From: Porphyridium purpureum
Lineage: Eukaryota; Rhodophyta; Bangiophyceae; Porphyridiales; Porphyridiaceae
Direction: 5' to 3'
NCBI GenBank assembly: GCA_008690995.1
Contig: VRMN01000007.1
Span: 1 to 64,000 of the forward strand
DNA: 64,000 nt
The notes below the pieces were generated by a model that made no database searches, was not told the DNA's origin, and saw only the letters and a list, made by a program, of their open reading frames with translations. Made by a program: the position numbers and the translations under genes. Below are positions 1-11,953 of this stretch, piece by piece; position 1 is the stretch's first letter; each line of letters starts with the position of its first letter.

Positions 1-474
1 ATCCTGTTCACAAACGCTCTCGTCAATGCTTCACGACTGCGACTTTTGCCACATTCGCTCTTGCACCTGTCAAATTCTTTGAACAAGAGCTACCTATTTG
101 AAAACATCTTTCTTTTCCACCGCAGAGGGAATTCGGAGGCGAAACGTTTCGAAGCGGAGGAATATTAATCCCCGGATTTCCTTAATCGCACAAGTACAGT
201 GCTGCCAACACGCCGAAGGATGGTAACATATAATTCTCAGGGAGTTTAGAAAACACCGAGGCCTCTGGGCACCAATGCCATCCTCCTTTGGATGCTTCAT
301 CGGCGTGGACTTCTCAGTTCTCAGCTTTTGCGTTTCGTGGCGTAAGAGAATGCCCAATGCTGGCTTCCATTTGACTTGATCGACGAGAAAAAAGCTTATT
401 GACTGTCTTTCGAAAAAGCATGAGTGGTCACGGGTGGACTTGCAAAAGCCTTAGAGCTGTTAAGCCCTCCCAAC
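1..474. other. Left edge, no recognisable gene
   Basis: No frame here looks like a protein and I see no RNA gene, repeat or promoter element. A short minus-strand open frame (94-357) has no recognisable motif and is treated as chance. Confidence 0.5.
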
Positions 475-1224
475 CTAATGGCTTAAGACTCTGGGTCCTT
501 GTGTACCATTTTTATCATCGATGTGGTCACCTCCGGCAAGCCAGACAATTTGCGCATGCTGCCAACGTACGGCGGTACTCCCCGTTGGTCTCATATAAGT
601 AATTTCAAAGGGCTGACTGGCACTCGTATCGCACACAAGCAGCGCTGCCAAAGCTCGAACGGACTTGTCTGTGAAAAGTGGGTTGAAACGCAAAGTGTGC
701 TTTGGAGCGGAGATGCTGTCGAGATATGAAAAGTGAAATATTAGACTAGCAAGCAAAGTTTGATTCATAGCAGTTGTCCTACCAGCCATAAACTTTCCTC
801 GCCGCTGGTCAATGTCACCTTTATCGGCTCCATTCTTAAATCCAGGCGACAGGGCTGCGAATCCCAAGTCATTCACCGGCAAGCCTACCGCCATTCGACC
901 GACATTTTGATCTGTCGCACTCTCACAATGCAGATATATGCCTAGTGCGACGCCCGGTGACCATCCAGCTCTCCTGGACACGGCTTGCAGGGAAGGTGCA
1001 AGAGTGCTGCCTGGGCAAACAAAAGTTGCGGAACCTTTTCGCCAGAAATGGCTTTCTTTCATCTCGTCGTCAAAGTCCACGTCGTCGTCGTCTGCGCTGA
1101 GCTTGAGTTCATGCATCGCGCTCTTAAACAGATCTGAAAAGCGTCTTGCTTGCGCCGTCGCTTGTCCGGTGAAGACTGAATCTGTCGCCGGAGTTGAAAA
1201 AGTCGGAAAACTTATACTCGGCAA
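475..1224 (-). mobile_element. Relic of a tyrosine-recombinase (Crypton-like) element, C-terminal half
   Basis: A 249-codon minus-strand frame carries the C-terminal landmarks of eukaryotic transposon-type tyrosine recombinases. In order these are HFWRKGSATF (the H-x-x-R box), then RAGWSPG, then LGIYLHC (candidate nucleophilic tyrosine), then DQNVGRMAVGLPVN. The same series, ending GDQFVGRCLAGLPIN, occurs in the plus-strand copy at 8716-10338, and the homology runs on (SLIFHFSYLDS against SLIYHREWLQS). Such enzymes cut and join DNA of circular or linear transposon copies. The N-terminal DNA-binding half and box I are not present, so this is a truncated copy. No element ends were found. Related integrases also occur in some virus-like elements, so the Crypton label is provisional. 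Confidence 0.6.
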
Positions 1225-2224
1225 AGAAAGCTACGAAGCCAGCCATACATCGTGCAAGAAGAACGAGCAGCCTTCAGGAACCGGCGCATGAGATTGTATA
1301 TGTTTCTATTCTATTCGTCCCTCCTGGTTTTTTTGCTTTTCAATGTCCACCACAATGGCGTCATCCACCACTCGCAAGTGCTTCATTTCCAGCTCAGAGG
1401 TCGTGCAAATTCTACACATGAGGCTTCACGTGAGCGCCACGTCTGCATAAGCAAAAATGACGGCAGCGCTTGGTGACCGCTGCCAGTGTTTGTACAATCA
1501 GGCAAAATGTGAAAAAGGCACAGGCTCTCATGTCCAAGAGAACTCAACGCCTGCGTGCTGCCTCTTAGCTTGCACACGTTTGGCAGCTTTCAAGAACTCA
1601 GCCATTTCACCCAACCATCGTCGTCGCTCCGGCAAGGTGCGGCGCAGAATTGCGTACCGACACCTGCTGCGTGATAGGCTGCCTCAGCCCTCACGCTGCG
1701 CCATCCCCCGTCAGCCCAGCCGAGAGAAAACCTACCCCCAATCTCACTGGCCTGGTCGTCCTTCCCTTTTACTCTTTTCCGGCCGCCGTCTACGGCGGCC
1801 TTTTATACCTATCCTAGCCTACCCCTGCTGTATTTTTATGAACCCTACGTATAACTAAAGGGATCGGTTAGAAAGAGGGTCTTGTCGGTACAATAGGCAT
1901 GCAGTGGAGAGCGTGGCTGGGGTTAACGTGTACCCTAGTATCGAACGCGGGTGTCCTGCCCCGGTAGCAGGGCCGCTGCATGCGTGTCGGCGACCATCGA
2001 AGACGGCGTCCCACAGGTATATAAGCACAGCACGTCACCGTTACCACAGACACAACCACTCAGCTTTAAGGTAGAGAAATCTAGAGTGTGGAGACTAAAC
2101 AGTTGCTTTCGGGTATCTGTTTGGTTCGGTCTTTCGGCAGTGAACTTCGGTTTATTTTTCTTTCACATCACGTAATAAGCCTATCCACTCAAGGCTTTCT
2201 TGCCAGGTGGACCCAATCTTACCA
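1225..2224. other. Non-coding stretch before a copia fossil
   Basis: No convincing gene. A 133-codon plus frame at 1457-1858 has low-complexity composition and no motif. There is a strong GC hairpin at 1781-1800 and a TATA-like word (tatataag) near 2018, possibly part of a decayed promoter. Its relation to the copia fossil that begins near 2225 is unclear. Confidence 0.4.
1781..1800. repeat. Perfect GC-rich inverted repeat (hairpin)
   Basis: GGCCGCCGT and its exact complement face each other with a 2-nt centre (in practice an 8-bp stem and 4-nt loop), followed by ttttata. It resembles a bacterial intrinsic terminator, but the context is eukaryotic and no gene ends here. Confidence 0.6.
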
Positions 2225-2380
2225 TTCCAGCACATATTGAGGGTTTGATTTTAGTTGACAAGGATATAAGCTGTTCGCGCGGCGGCGAGCGGGGACAAGA
2301 AAAAGTAGAATCTTATGTTGAACAAACAGGTCGTTCGACCACATTCGCGAATTTGGGAAGACCTTTGGCTTAGAAGCCGA
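2225..2380 (+). repeat. Possible 5' LTR remnant of copia fossil 1
   Basis: Weak but ordered similarity to 7665-7795: atattgagggtttgat matches atatcgagggcctcat, ggcgagcgggg matches ggcgagcgggt, and a GTTGA...GTTCGACCACA block matches GTTGA...TTGAACACCACA. It sits just upstream of the gag frame, where a 5' LTR should end. Read by eye only. Confidence 0.35.
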
Positions 2381-5300
2381 GCCAAAGCATTTGCAAGCGG
2401 CATTAATTGATGAGTGGTCGCAATGCCTGAGACTGGGAGCGGAGCCGGTAGCCGTGGCCGCGGTGGAAGTAGCTCCACTCCCGTATCAGGACGGGGAGAG
2501 GCTTTGGCAGATGAAGCATTGGGCATGGTGGACAGTGGAGCGCGTGAAACAGCGGAAGTTGTACCTCAGTCTCCAGCGCAGGCGAATAGCGCTGCGTTCG
2601 AGATTGATACATCAACTATGGATCTCTCCAGGTGTACAGATGAACGCTTGAATGCGATTCATGACATCGAAGACTTCGCAGCCATGTACAGCTCGCTCAG
2701 AGGTGTACCTTTAATGGTGCGTGTGGTGCGCTTGCTTCCTCTTGAAAGTATTGAGAAAGCGGGTGCCTCTGTGCGTGAGGAGTTGGCGCGTAGTCTTTGT
2801 GATGCGGGCGTTCCTCATTTTAGGGAGAGTGATTCTCGTGCGCCCACATTGGAACGCTTCCTCGCAATGAACAACGCACACACTGCGATGGTGGTAAACT
2901 CCAGTTCGAGTGGTGGCCGTGAGCATGCGGAGCAACAGGGACCGCATTCGCCAGCCGACCCACGCCTCAGCTTGAGGGCATCAGGCGGTGATCAAGGAAT
3001 GAGGCGTGCTCTCGCACCGACAAGTAGTCCCACAGCTCCTGCAATCCCTGGAGACCCTGAATTTGTATTGCAGTTGCAATCTCGTCTGTCCAAATTTGTT
3101 ACTTCTGACAGGACATTCGCAATGGACGAAGTACAAGACAAAAGTTTACATCAGGACTAGAAAATTGAGATTGTGAACTTGTTTTCACGCGCAAACGTAC
3201 CTTCACAGATTGCTCCATACATGCTTTCTATGTTTTCAGGAGGCATGCTTCGGGCGTCTCTTTATAAGAGCGCAGACGATCCCAAAGCTGATCACGTCAT
3301 GATCAGTCTAGAATCTGCATTCGCATTCCTAGATGCTCGAGTGTTTTCAGGCGTGTATCATAAGCGCATGGTCCGAACTTTTGAACGAATCACATTCGCC
3401 AAGATGGAGGCGCGGATGCGCAACAGTACACGGCATGGAATATTGTACGTACTTTACTTTGAGAAGCTCAAGATGGCCCAGGGGTGCCTACCTATTAAAT
3501 TCCAGGATAATAAGTCGCTCTTGCTGCAGCTGAAGCACGCAGTCGAGGATGAGAACTTTGCTGGGAACGCTCTCTTGCAAGCGTGGGCGTCCGACGACGA
3601 TCTCTATTCACAGCTACTCGAGAATCTCGATCGCGCTGCGCGCAATCGATCGAACGCGCAACTACGTTTTCCTGGTAAATCTGCACCGCCTGAAAATGAT
3701 GCACGCGCTTCCAAAGCATTATTCTCTCGCCCCGTGCGAAAGTTGACAGAAGACTCATCAAAGCCTGCACATGGCCAAACTTCGGCGCGTAGCAATGGGA
3801 ATCGAGACATCGCTTCTCAGCGAGCTTGTTACAATTGTGGGAGCACAAGCCACATAATTGCGGAATGCACAATGCCGCCGAAGCCAGGACTGAAAAAGTA
3901 TCCAGCTCGTAACCTCTTTGCGATGATGACAGTGCAGGAAAATGCATTTTCCGCAGACGCAAACGATCCCGACATACCATCACGAAGTGTCCGACATGAT
4001 GGCTTCAATTTTCAGCAAGATCGCGATTTCAGTGACGATGACCCATATGATGAGCAGAACCAGGGAAACGAGACTGGGTCTCCCAACATTTAGTTCCCCA
4101 GTCTGGACAGACCCGAAACCCACTATGGGCGCAACTGTGGGAATGTGCGCTTCTAGCGCGCTGTGGACAAAAGCTGAATAGCGCTCACAAAACTGGGGAC
4201 ATTGTAGGATCACTGACACACACAGAAATCTGGGGATTCTGGGTCGACACGGGAGCTACAAATAGTTTCGTGTCGTTGCCACAAGGGCATGCATACTGCG
4301 TACAAGCCAATCAGAGTTCTCAGCCTCTGCAAACAAAAGCAAAGGAATGTAGCTTCGACGTCGGAACGTACAAAGTGCTTGGCCAAGGACAAGCGCGATT
4401 ACCCGTGTCCGATGAATTCTATTTCATTTTTCTTTTGGATGTCTTGGGGACGGCAGACGCAAATGACCCGTCCTGGCCGCCGGCTGTTCATGGTCTGAAA
4501 GACATGGACGGCTTGAAATGCTATTTCAATAACTTTCAAGACCTGGTATTTCCGAAGCTTGGACTCTCGTGTCGCTTGCAACGTAAGTTCGGCAAGTTAT
4601 TTCTCATAGCGTCATTGCCATTTGACCGTGCTTTACTCACGCATCAAGAATTGCAGAAGATCCATCGCAAATTTGCTCATGCATCCGCCGCCAAGTTGGA
4701 GCACATATTTGATCTTGCAGGGACCCCACTCGCCGAAAACGATACTTCGACGCTCAGAGCTTTAATCAAAAATTGCCACATTTGTCAGCGCTTTGCGAAA
4801 AAGCCGCGGTCACCTGAATTATCTGCATCCATTGACGTTTCATTCAACCATACAGTCCAGCTTGATCATTTTTACTTGCATCAGTCGGCAGTCAATCGTA
4901 CCATGCCTGTCATGCACGTCATATGCGCAGGAACACGATTTCAGACCGGACAGTGGCTCCCTGACGGGTGTTCGGCACAAGCGCTGTGGGACATTTTCAA
5001 TTTGATCTGGGTCACGGCGTACAGCGGGGCTCCCCATATTGTCAAAGTAGATCCGGGTTCAGCGTATGACTGCGCTGACTTCAAATCGCTGGCAAACGCG
5101 AGTGGGATTTACGTAAGCGTACAGCCAATTGAGGCGCATGAGTCAATTGGCAAAATCGAGCGCGCGCACGCCATCATACGCACGATGTACGACAAATATA
5201 CTGAGGAGGACCCAAATGCAGACAATGATGAAGCCCTGGCGCATTGCTTTCTCGTCGCGAACTGCACGCCGAGTCATTCTGTTGCCCCGCCTGCACTCAT

Positions 5301-7587
5301 GGTTTTCGGCCCAATGCCAAGACTCGTCATTGGCGCTGTCGCTGACATTCCATCACAAACCGATCGCATCAAGGCAATGTTGATAGCTCGCCGTGTGTTT
5401 GAAGAACATGTTGCCCGAAAATATCTGAATCTCGCGCTTTCGAAACATCATGTCACCCGTACTTACCGACGTCGACCGTGTCCCAGTTGAAGGACAGTGT
5501 GCTCTTGATGCTCGCGAATCAAGCAAACGCAATCAAAGCTTTACAAACTATGACGGTCCATATTTGCGTGCATCGATCGAGGGAAATTCCGTAGGTCTCA
5601 GGGTCCCACCTTCAGGCGCAATCAAGAATTTTTATCTTTCTCGTGTTAGAAGATATCGCTCGTCTTCCGCTTCCCCGGATCCTTCAACGCGACACGAATT
5701 GCTTACGCAGGCAGTCTCTGCAAGACAATTTCGTCTTGATGAAAGCATTCAGGAACGCTTTCGAGAATCCGATTTGGAAGAAATTAAGTGGTTGCACGGT
5801 CATGGTGTCCTTCGTGTAGTTACTCATCCCCATTCCCGCGCAATTCTTGTTCCCGCCAAAATGGTCCGGGTCTTAAATAATTTTAACACGCCGGAGGAGC
5901 ACGCAAAGTCGCGCCTAGTCGCTCTTGGAGATCAAGACAAGGGGAAAAAGGATGTTCTGGTTCAAGCACCAATACTGGCAGCTTGGAGTCAACGTGTGAT
6001 ACTCTCTCTCGTGGCAAATCGTGGCTGGAATCTCCGCACAGAAGATGCAAAGAAAGCATACGCACAAAGCTCGAGCACATTACGTCGTCAGATATGATTA
6101 GTCATATTTGGGAAGCTGGCCCATCTTTTCTGTGACGCTATACGTATGACGCCGCGTGACAAAGTCTACGTCCTTCTCATCAAGCCACTGTATGGATTGA
6201 CAGAGTCTGCTATGTACTGGTGGTTCTCACTTCAGGAAGTTCTCAGCTCTCTTTCACTGCGACCTTCATTCCTGGACCCGTGCCTCTTCAGCTCACAAGC
6301 AGGTGTTGTCGGTGTTCTATCTGACAACATTTTATATTGTGGAACGGAACAAATCCTACAGGACGTGCATACGCAACTCTCCAAGTTCACAATGTCTGCT
6401 ATACAGTCCATTCCGATGCAATTCAATGGAGCTGTTCTCGAAGATGCGCCGCTTCGTATGCATCATAAGCCGTACATCGATGCGCTACTGTCGGACGCCG
6501 CAATGCCCGATACTGCTGCCCGAGCGCGAGGGAAAGTTAGATGGCTCGCCTCGCTGACCCGTCCTGATCTGCTGTGGTTCCAATTTACGGATGCATCAGC
6601 CCTTTTGGAACGGGAGTGGAGTATACTGAAGCGGTACTTACGGGACACGCGTGATTGGACTTTGATCTTTCGTCCGTCAAAGCCGCCACTCAGCATTCAT
6701 TCGTACTCTGATGCTGCATTTGCCGACGATCATTCGCTCAAAAGCAGACTCGGCTTCGTCATCTTCTTGTGCGATTCGGCTGGCCAAGCTCAAGTCCTAC
6801 ATGCGCGCTTGTATTTATCCCCAAGAGTAGTGCGTTCTGTTTCAGCGGCCGAAATTTATGCCGCCTCAAATTGCTTAGATTTCACGTTGGCGTTGCAAGC
6901 AGTGTTGCATGAATTGTACAATACCATTATTCCAGTCACATTCTTCACCGATTCGCAGAGCATTTTCGACACCGCACAGAAGGTACACGTCATCACAGAG
7001 AAACGTCTCATGATTGATGTGCAACAAATACGTGATGCGCTCGCCAATGGTCAGATAGAAAATGTCTCTCGTACGCCGCGGCAAACATTGCGGACAGCTT
7101 AACTGAGCATGACACGAGGCGCCATCTCTGGCAAACTGTCCTCACGCAAGGTCTCCTATCACACCCGGTCCATCTCTCAACGCAAGCGCTTCAGTGCGAG
7201 TCGCCAAGGTAAGATCCCGGAAACCAAGATTCACGTCGAAAACTGTCTGCCGCGTCGTTCTCCGTTAGCTGGTACCCCTTCTCGAGCACGACAACGCCAT
7301 CGCATCTCTCATTGCGCGCGCGACACGCGCCCTGTTTTTCGCGTTCATCTCTTGTTCCGCTGTTTCGTGGATCTCATTCGCGTATATGTGATCCCACTCT
7401 GTTTGAACGCGTTTCCGGTGACATTCTTTCGTTGTGTCACACCAATCGAACCCGCCACGCATCACGAAAGCAAGGATGCCCCCCGCTGTTTTTCGCTCTT
7501 CTGGGACTTTTGCGTTGTCCCCTCTGCTGTTTGTCAATGTCTCGGTCGCTGATCTGACGCGCTGTCCGCGCTTCAAAAGTAAGGGAC

Positions 7588-7800
7588 TGTCAATTATTCA
7601 TTCAATAATTGACTGGGTACAGTATCCACTGTACCCAGCTGACCCTCGACATAACCTTCTATGGTGATATCGAGGGCCTCATACAGATAAATAAGGCTCG
7701 GAGCGCGCCGATCGACGGCGAGCGGGTAGAATAAAACAAAGAGAGTTTTTAGTTGAGTGATAAAAAGGTTTGAACACCACAATCTCGCTAGGGGACATGC
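7588..7800 (+). repeat. Possible 3' LTR start of copia fossil 1
   Basis: A purine-rich run (aaaagtaagggac) precedes TGTCAATT, the layout of a polypurine tract followed by an LTR. A TATA-like ataaataagg lies near 7686. The part from about 7665 onward resembles 2225-2380. It contains the triple stem-loop described separately. Confidence 0.35.
7589..7676. repeat. Three consecutive stem-loops
   Basis: Stem 1: GTCAATTATT (7589-7598) pairs perfectly with 7604-7613. Stem 2: CTGGGTACAGT (7613-7623) pairs perfectly with 7628-7638, with a 4-nt loop. Stem 3: CCCTCGA (7643-7649) pairs with 7670-7676. Stem 2 is built from two facing copies of the GGTACAGT word found in host promoters. Confidence 0.7.
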
Positions 7801-8715
7801 AGGCGCTGAGTCTCTCTCGCACGTGACCACCTGAAGCGAAACCAACCCAATGTCGTGGAAACGGAAGGTTCGCGATTTCGCTTGTGGTTTACAGCGACTG
7901 CGTCTGTCCAGTGCAGCGCAGCGAGACAGCGGACATCTCCGGTGAACACGGGCTGCTGGAACTTGCCTTCCGTCCCGGAGCCGATCGAGCGAGGACACTG
8001 GGAAGATTTCGAACAAGGTTCATCTGGAGACGCTGGTCGTCATCCCGCAAATTATTCAGCAGGAGCTTCGCGAAATAATGCTAGTTGAGTGCAGTGTAGA
8101 TTTCAAAGTCAAGCCCGAGGGGTTTCTGCGCCTGAGTGACGTGTCGCGGCTTGGACGCAAAGTGCTGTCTATTTGCAACAAGCGCGAGCGTAAAGGGCGA
8201 CATCCGTCGAGTGGTTTACTGCAGAGAATAAACGGAAGAAAAGAATAGAGCAGAAGTAAACAGAGTTAAAGAAGCTGGCGAGATAAAAGATCATGAACAG
8301 TCGATTTCTGTCTCCGCAGCGGTTTACTAGCCTATCTTGTGTTAATTTGGAAGACAATCATTTGGAAGCAAAGAAGGTTTAGAATTAGTCGAAAAGCTAG
8401 AATAGTCTGTTTGCCAGTAAAATTTACCTATCTAGTCGTTGTGCGTATTCGTGAAAAACTACTGTCTTTGCGAATCGTAGAAGATACTTTACATATTCCA
8501 ATCTTCTACTTCATAATTAAGACGGTAACATCACTCTTTCGGGTTGCGATGAAACAAGTCAAGCAAGTGCCAAGCATTGAAAGTAAAAAGCAGCGAGTGG
8601 GCGAGCTTGTGTGAGGCGAAGTGCGCCCTTTATTTTTGTGTTTAAAGCGAATCGTGGTGAGAGTAGGCGAAGTCGTGCGAGTCGATTGCTGCGGAAGAGC
8701 GAACTGGGCGCCGCC
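7801..8715. other. Spacer with one unassigned open frame
   Basis: No recognised gene. A plus-strand frame free of stops runs from about 7943 to 8248 with protein-like composition (for example ETLVVIPQIIQQELREIM), but it has no ATG near its start and no known motif. It may be a decayed exon or a transposon remnant. The rest, to the recombinase start codon, is AT-richer and featureless. Confidence 0.35.
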
Positions 8716-10338
8716 ATGGACTTGAACGAAAGCGCGGCATTGATCAACGCGCTCGTTGAGCAAGAAGAAACCGTCGACAACGACTGGATGCAGGATGCTC
8801 AAAAGTATGCGAGAGCGAGGATAGGAGAAAGTTCGAGGAGAACTTATAAGAAGTACTGGAAGCGCCTCTCTGGCTTTTTAGTCCAGCATTATGCGAATAC
8901 TGGCGCTATCAGCCATACTGATGAACGAGGCTCTGCTGAGACGCACTTTGCTGTCCAAGCCGGCGCGTCGACGAAAGAAATGGTTGCAGGATACCTCGTG
9001 ACTCTCAAGAAGAGCAAGTCAGGTGCTCCTATCGGCCCTGATGGCCTGGCATCCACAAAGTCGGCTTTGCGAGCACTATTCGACGATCAAAAAGTCGCAG
9101 TGCCTGTCTTCTTCAAGACAGAAATCAGCCAGCTGGCGCGCGGAATGAAGAAAAAGAGATTGCAGGACAAACGTAAGGGAAAAGAAAAGGATGACGACGA
9201 TAAAATGTACCTGGCGTACTCTTTGTATGTTTCCCTTTGCTCTTTCTTAATCTCTAACGCCTCCACCCCCGCGCGGGCCGCACGTCAGAAGGGCAGAGTA
9301 TCAGGCTCCACTGATACAACAACTGCTCCGTTTACTCACTTGTTCTCCATTCTCTGTTGGAATCTGATGTGCCGAGGAGATAATACGCAAGACATTACAT
9401 TCAGACACCTTCATTGGGCGGGTGATGCTCTTGGTGTCCATTTTACAACGGCCAAAAATGATACGGACGGAGAAGGCCTCGCACGGGAGACAAAACACGT
9501 TTATGCAAACCCGACCGAACCACAAACCTGCGCAATCCTTTCGCTGGCGATATACTGCGCGAGCGGGCTGACCGCAACCGGAGTCGAACTATTTCCTGGA
9601 GGTCATCAAGCCGAGCGCGTCCGTAAATGCATGCAAGATGCACTTTCAAGCCCTTCTTGCTCTATCCTTCTTTCAACATTGGGCAGAAAACCGAGGGAAT
9701 TTGGACTTCACTCGCTGCGAAAAGGCGCGGCAACGTACGGGACATGAGGTTCGGTTGGTGGGTCAAGCTTGACATCGATCCTGCGCAGATGAGGCTGGTC
9801 AGTTGGGGACACGCTCGGGACGTACTTGCGGGCAGACAGCGCTGGTGACCAATTCGTGGGTCGTTGCCTCGCTGGCCTTCCGATAAACAAGGCTACCTTT
9901 GCCCTGCTTCCGCCGAACTTTACGACTGAGTCTTTGTGTCACCAGTTGATTAGCTCGAAGATCAACACTGCCATTCACATGGTTTTTCCATTTGTCGACC
10001 TAGCTGAGCACATGAACATGCGTGAAGTTCTGCTCATGTGTCTGGCCTCTTTAATATATCATCGCGAGTGGCTACAAAGTGCGCTACCAGCCAACCATCG
10101 TCTAAGGCAAAACTTTGCCATGACTGCACCGGAGCTTGCAGAGCTTGCAGACTACGCAGTCACAACGAGTGAAAGTGGCATGACGGCGACAGGCATCCCG
10201 CCTCAGACTGCGATCCTTAAGCAACTTCAAGAGTTGCGTCCAGAAAACTTGTTGGATGGAGTGAAGTGCATTTTAGAGGAATGTGCCGTAAGCGGTGACC
10301 GCGCGTACATGGAACAGCGGCTCATCGGGATGGAGTAA
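8716..10338 (+). mobile_element. Tyrosine-recombinase (Crypton-like) DNA transposon gene, broken
   Basis: Encodes a tyrosine recombinase of the eukaryotic transposon type. The start at 8716 sits in a strong Kozak context (gccgccATGG) and opens MDLNESAALINALVEQ. An N-terminal SAM-like core-binding region includes SSRRTYKKYWKRLSGFL. The catalytic domain shows box I arginine in WNLMCRGDNTQDITF (about 9358-9405), a beta-hairpin lysine (TTAKNDTD, about 9445) and the HSLRKGAATYG box (about 9711). The tyrosine region (LGTYLRADSAGDQFVGR) lies near 9810-9860 and a tail runs to 10338. These parts are not in one frame, so the gene is broken, with about two breaks. Just beyond, 10360-10720 has further protein-like stretches (GWQLWWEGY) that could be the decayed C-terminal DNA-binding region known from Cryptons; that is a guess. 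No terminal repeats were identified. Confidence 0.7.
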
Positions 10339-11661
10339 AGAATCTAGAGCTCGCTGGCCCGCCTTGTGAGCGACCATCGTGTGGATAAAGATCAGCGTCG
10401 AAATGATCGCCCGCTTAACGCAGAGTCTCTTCTGCACTTCTGGAAAGGAAAGGACCGCCTCGTGCCCGAGAAATGGCCCGGCTTGCCCACTGTCTGACCG
10501 CCAGCAGGCTGGCAACTCTGGTGGGAAGGATATGAACACAAGTTCTCAGAAACAGAGTCCGTAAGCATTCCTGCCTTCCGGCTGTTGAAAGCGTCGGACT
10601 TCGCGACCAGGTCCGGTCAGTGCGCACTGAGTGGCGCCATTTGATGCCGTATTACACGGATAAGGTACGCGTATTGGAGCCTGCGATTGATCACACACAC
10701 CCAAGCCTAGCCAACATCCAAAATACGTGGAAGGCTCATGAAAGCATGGCATCGCGCCAAAGTCTGCTGAAAAGATGACGCGCACAATTCGTGCGTCGAA
10801 TCGCACAGTTCTAACCACTGCAAAAGTCATTCGAAAGCCGAGGCGTGCTGAAAATGTATCCACACTGCCTTAACAGGCTCGCACAGCGCCTCGTCCGGGA
10901 ATCAGGGGTAAGTCAATTTCAAAGAAGGCAAAATGTGCAAATTGATCAGTTGGCTCGAATTGAATGCGCATCTGCGCGGCACATTGTGAACGTTCCTTGA
11001 CCCATTGAAGTTGCATGTCCTGCAGCTTTGCGATCGTGTGGTATCTGCGACACACATCGTCCCCTTCTCCAGTTGCGCCTCTGCTCCGCCGCTATACCAC
11101 CAGCGCCTCCACAAATTCTAATGTAAACGCCTTGATATCTCGGCGCCATCTGCCCAAAGAGCTGTAGGCGCGATGAACAGCGCCGTCCCCCAATGCCATT
11201 TTTTCGCGCCGTGGGCTCATATAAGCCTTATTCATATCGCTGTCGCTGCTCCCATTTGTCAAGCTTGCTTTCAAGCGCAACACGAAGCGCCAATCCGTCC
11301 CTAGTGCGTCTCCATTATGCCGGCGCATTGCGAACACATCCCACCCTTCAGCTGCGTGATAATAAGGCATTAACAAGCATGACTTTGCGCAGCTCGTTGG
11401 TCAACCGCAAGCGCGCGCGGCCACATTTTCGTATTTCCAAACGCATGCCATTGTCAAACATCCATGGCTAATCTTTTGTTGAGGAGCACCAGCTACAGGT
11501 GGACATGTTGGAAACATGCCATCTTTACTCCAAATTTATTGCCTGTCGTTTTTGACAGACAATAGTGATATGCAACTGTATATTCTTTGTACAAAGAAAG
11601 GGTTCAGTACACAGTGATGTGAGCACAGAATAGTGCTGTATTATTAGTTATAAGAGCAGCA
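10339..11661. other. Decayed sequence between two elements
   Basis: No intact gene. Protein-like pieces occur on both strands. Plus 10360-10720 may be the tail of the recombinase element. Minus 11376-11092 and 11055-10870 are short open frames without known motifs. I cannot assign them. Confidence 0.35.
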
Positions 11662-11953
11662 TGTAGATTCAAATAAATTGTAGAAAACACACTTTAACCG
11701 TAGGGGCTAAGGATACAAGCCTGATTCCTCACCGTGACTAGAAACCGACAATTTCTCGCCCGGCGACAGCTTTCGCCTCGCTCTTTTATGGTGCGCCTGT
11801 CCACAGCTCCGGGAGCGCGCGGGCACCTCGGCTGTTGCGACTCGATAGTCCAAGCCGTCACGAATGGCGCCGGCGGAAACTCCGAAGTCTAGCCCCACTA
11901 TCCCGCATCTACGGTTACGGCTGCACACCCGGCCTGTACAGTCGTCCTTCACA
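11662..11953 (-). repeat. 3' LTR of copia fossil 2
   Basis: Aligns along its length with 16190-16484. Shared blocks include ctagaaaccgac/ctagaagccgac, cagctccgg(g)agcgcgcggg and the terminal tgtacagtcgtccttcaca. On the minus strand it starts TGTGAAGGACG. Confidence 0.8.

Larger units (their letters stand above)
2225..7830 (+). mobile_element. Old Ty1/copia retrotransposon fossil (copy 1)
   Basis: A broken plus-strand copia-superfamily element with parts in the canonical order. Gag lies at about 2414-4093, with a CCHC zinc knuckle near 3828 (CYNCGSTSHIIAEC). The protease has a DTGA-type site near 4240. Integrase follows, with its zinc-binding HHCC segment (near 4660-4790) and core at about 4650-5440. 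Reverse transcriptase is at about 5750-6530 and RNase H at about 6690-7090. It is old: several breaks interrupt the reading frame. It is unrelated in LTR sequence to the other elements in this window and is diverged enough to be a different copia lineage. Terminal repeats are only weakly visible (see separate entries), so the outer limits are approximate. Confidence 0.75.

Noticed and set aside
1781-1800. Hairpin called as a transcription terminator
   Set aside because: No gene ends upstream and nuclear RNA polymerase II does not use this signal; kept only as a repeat.
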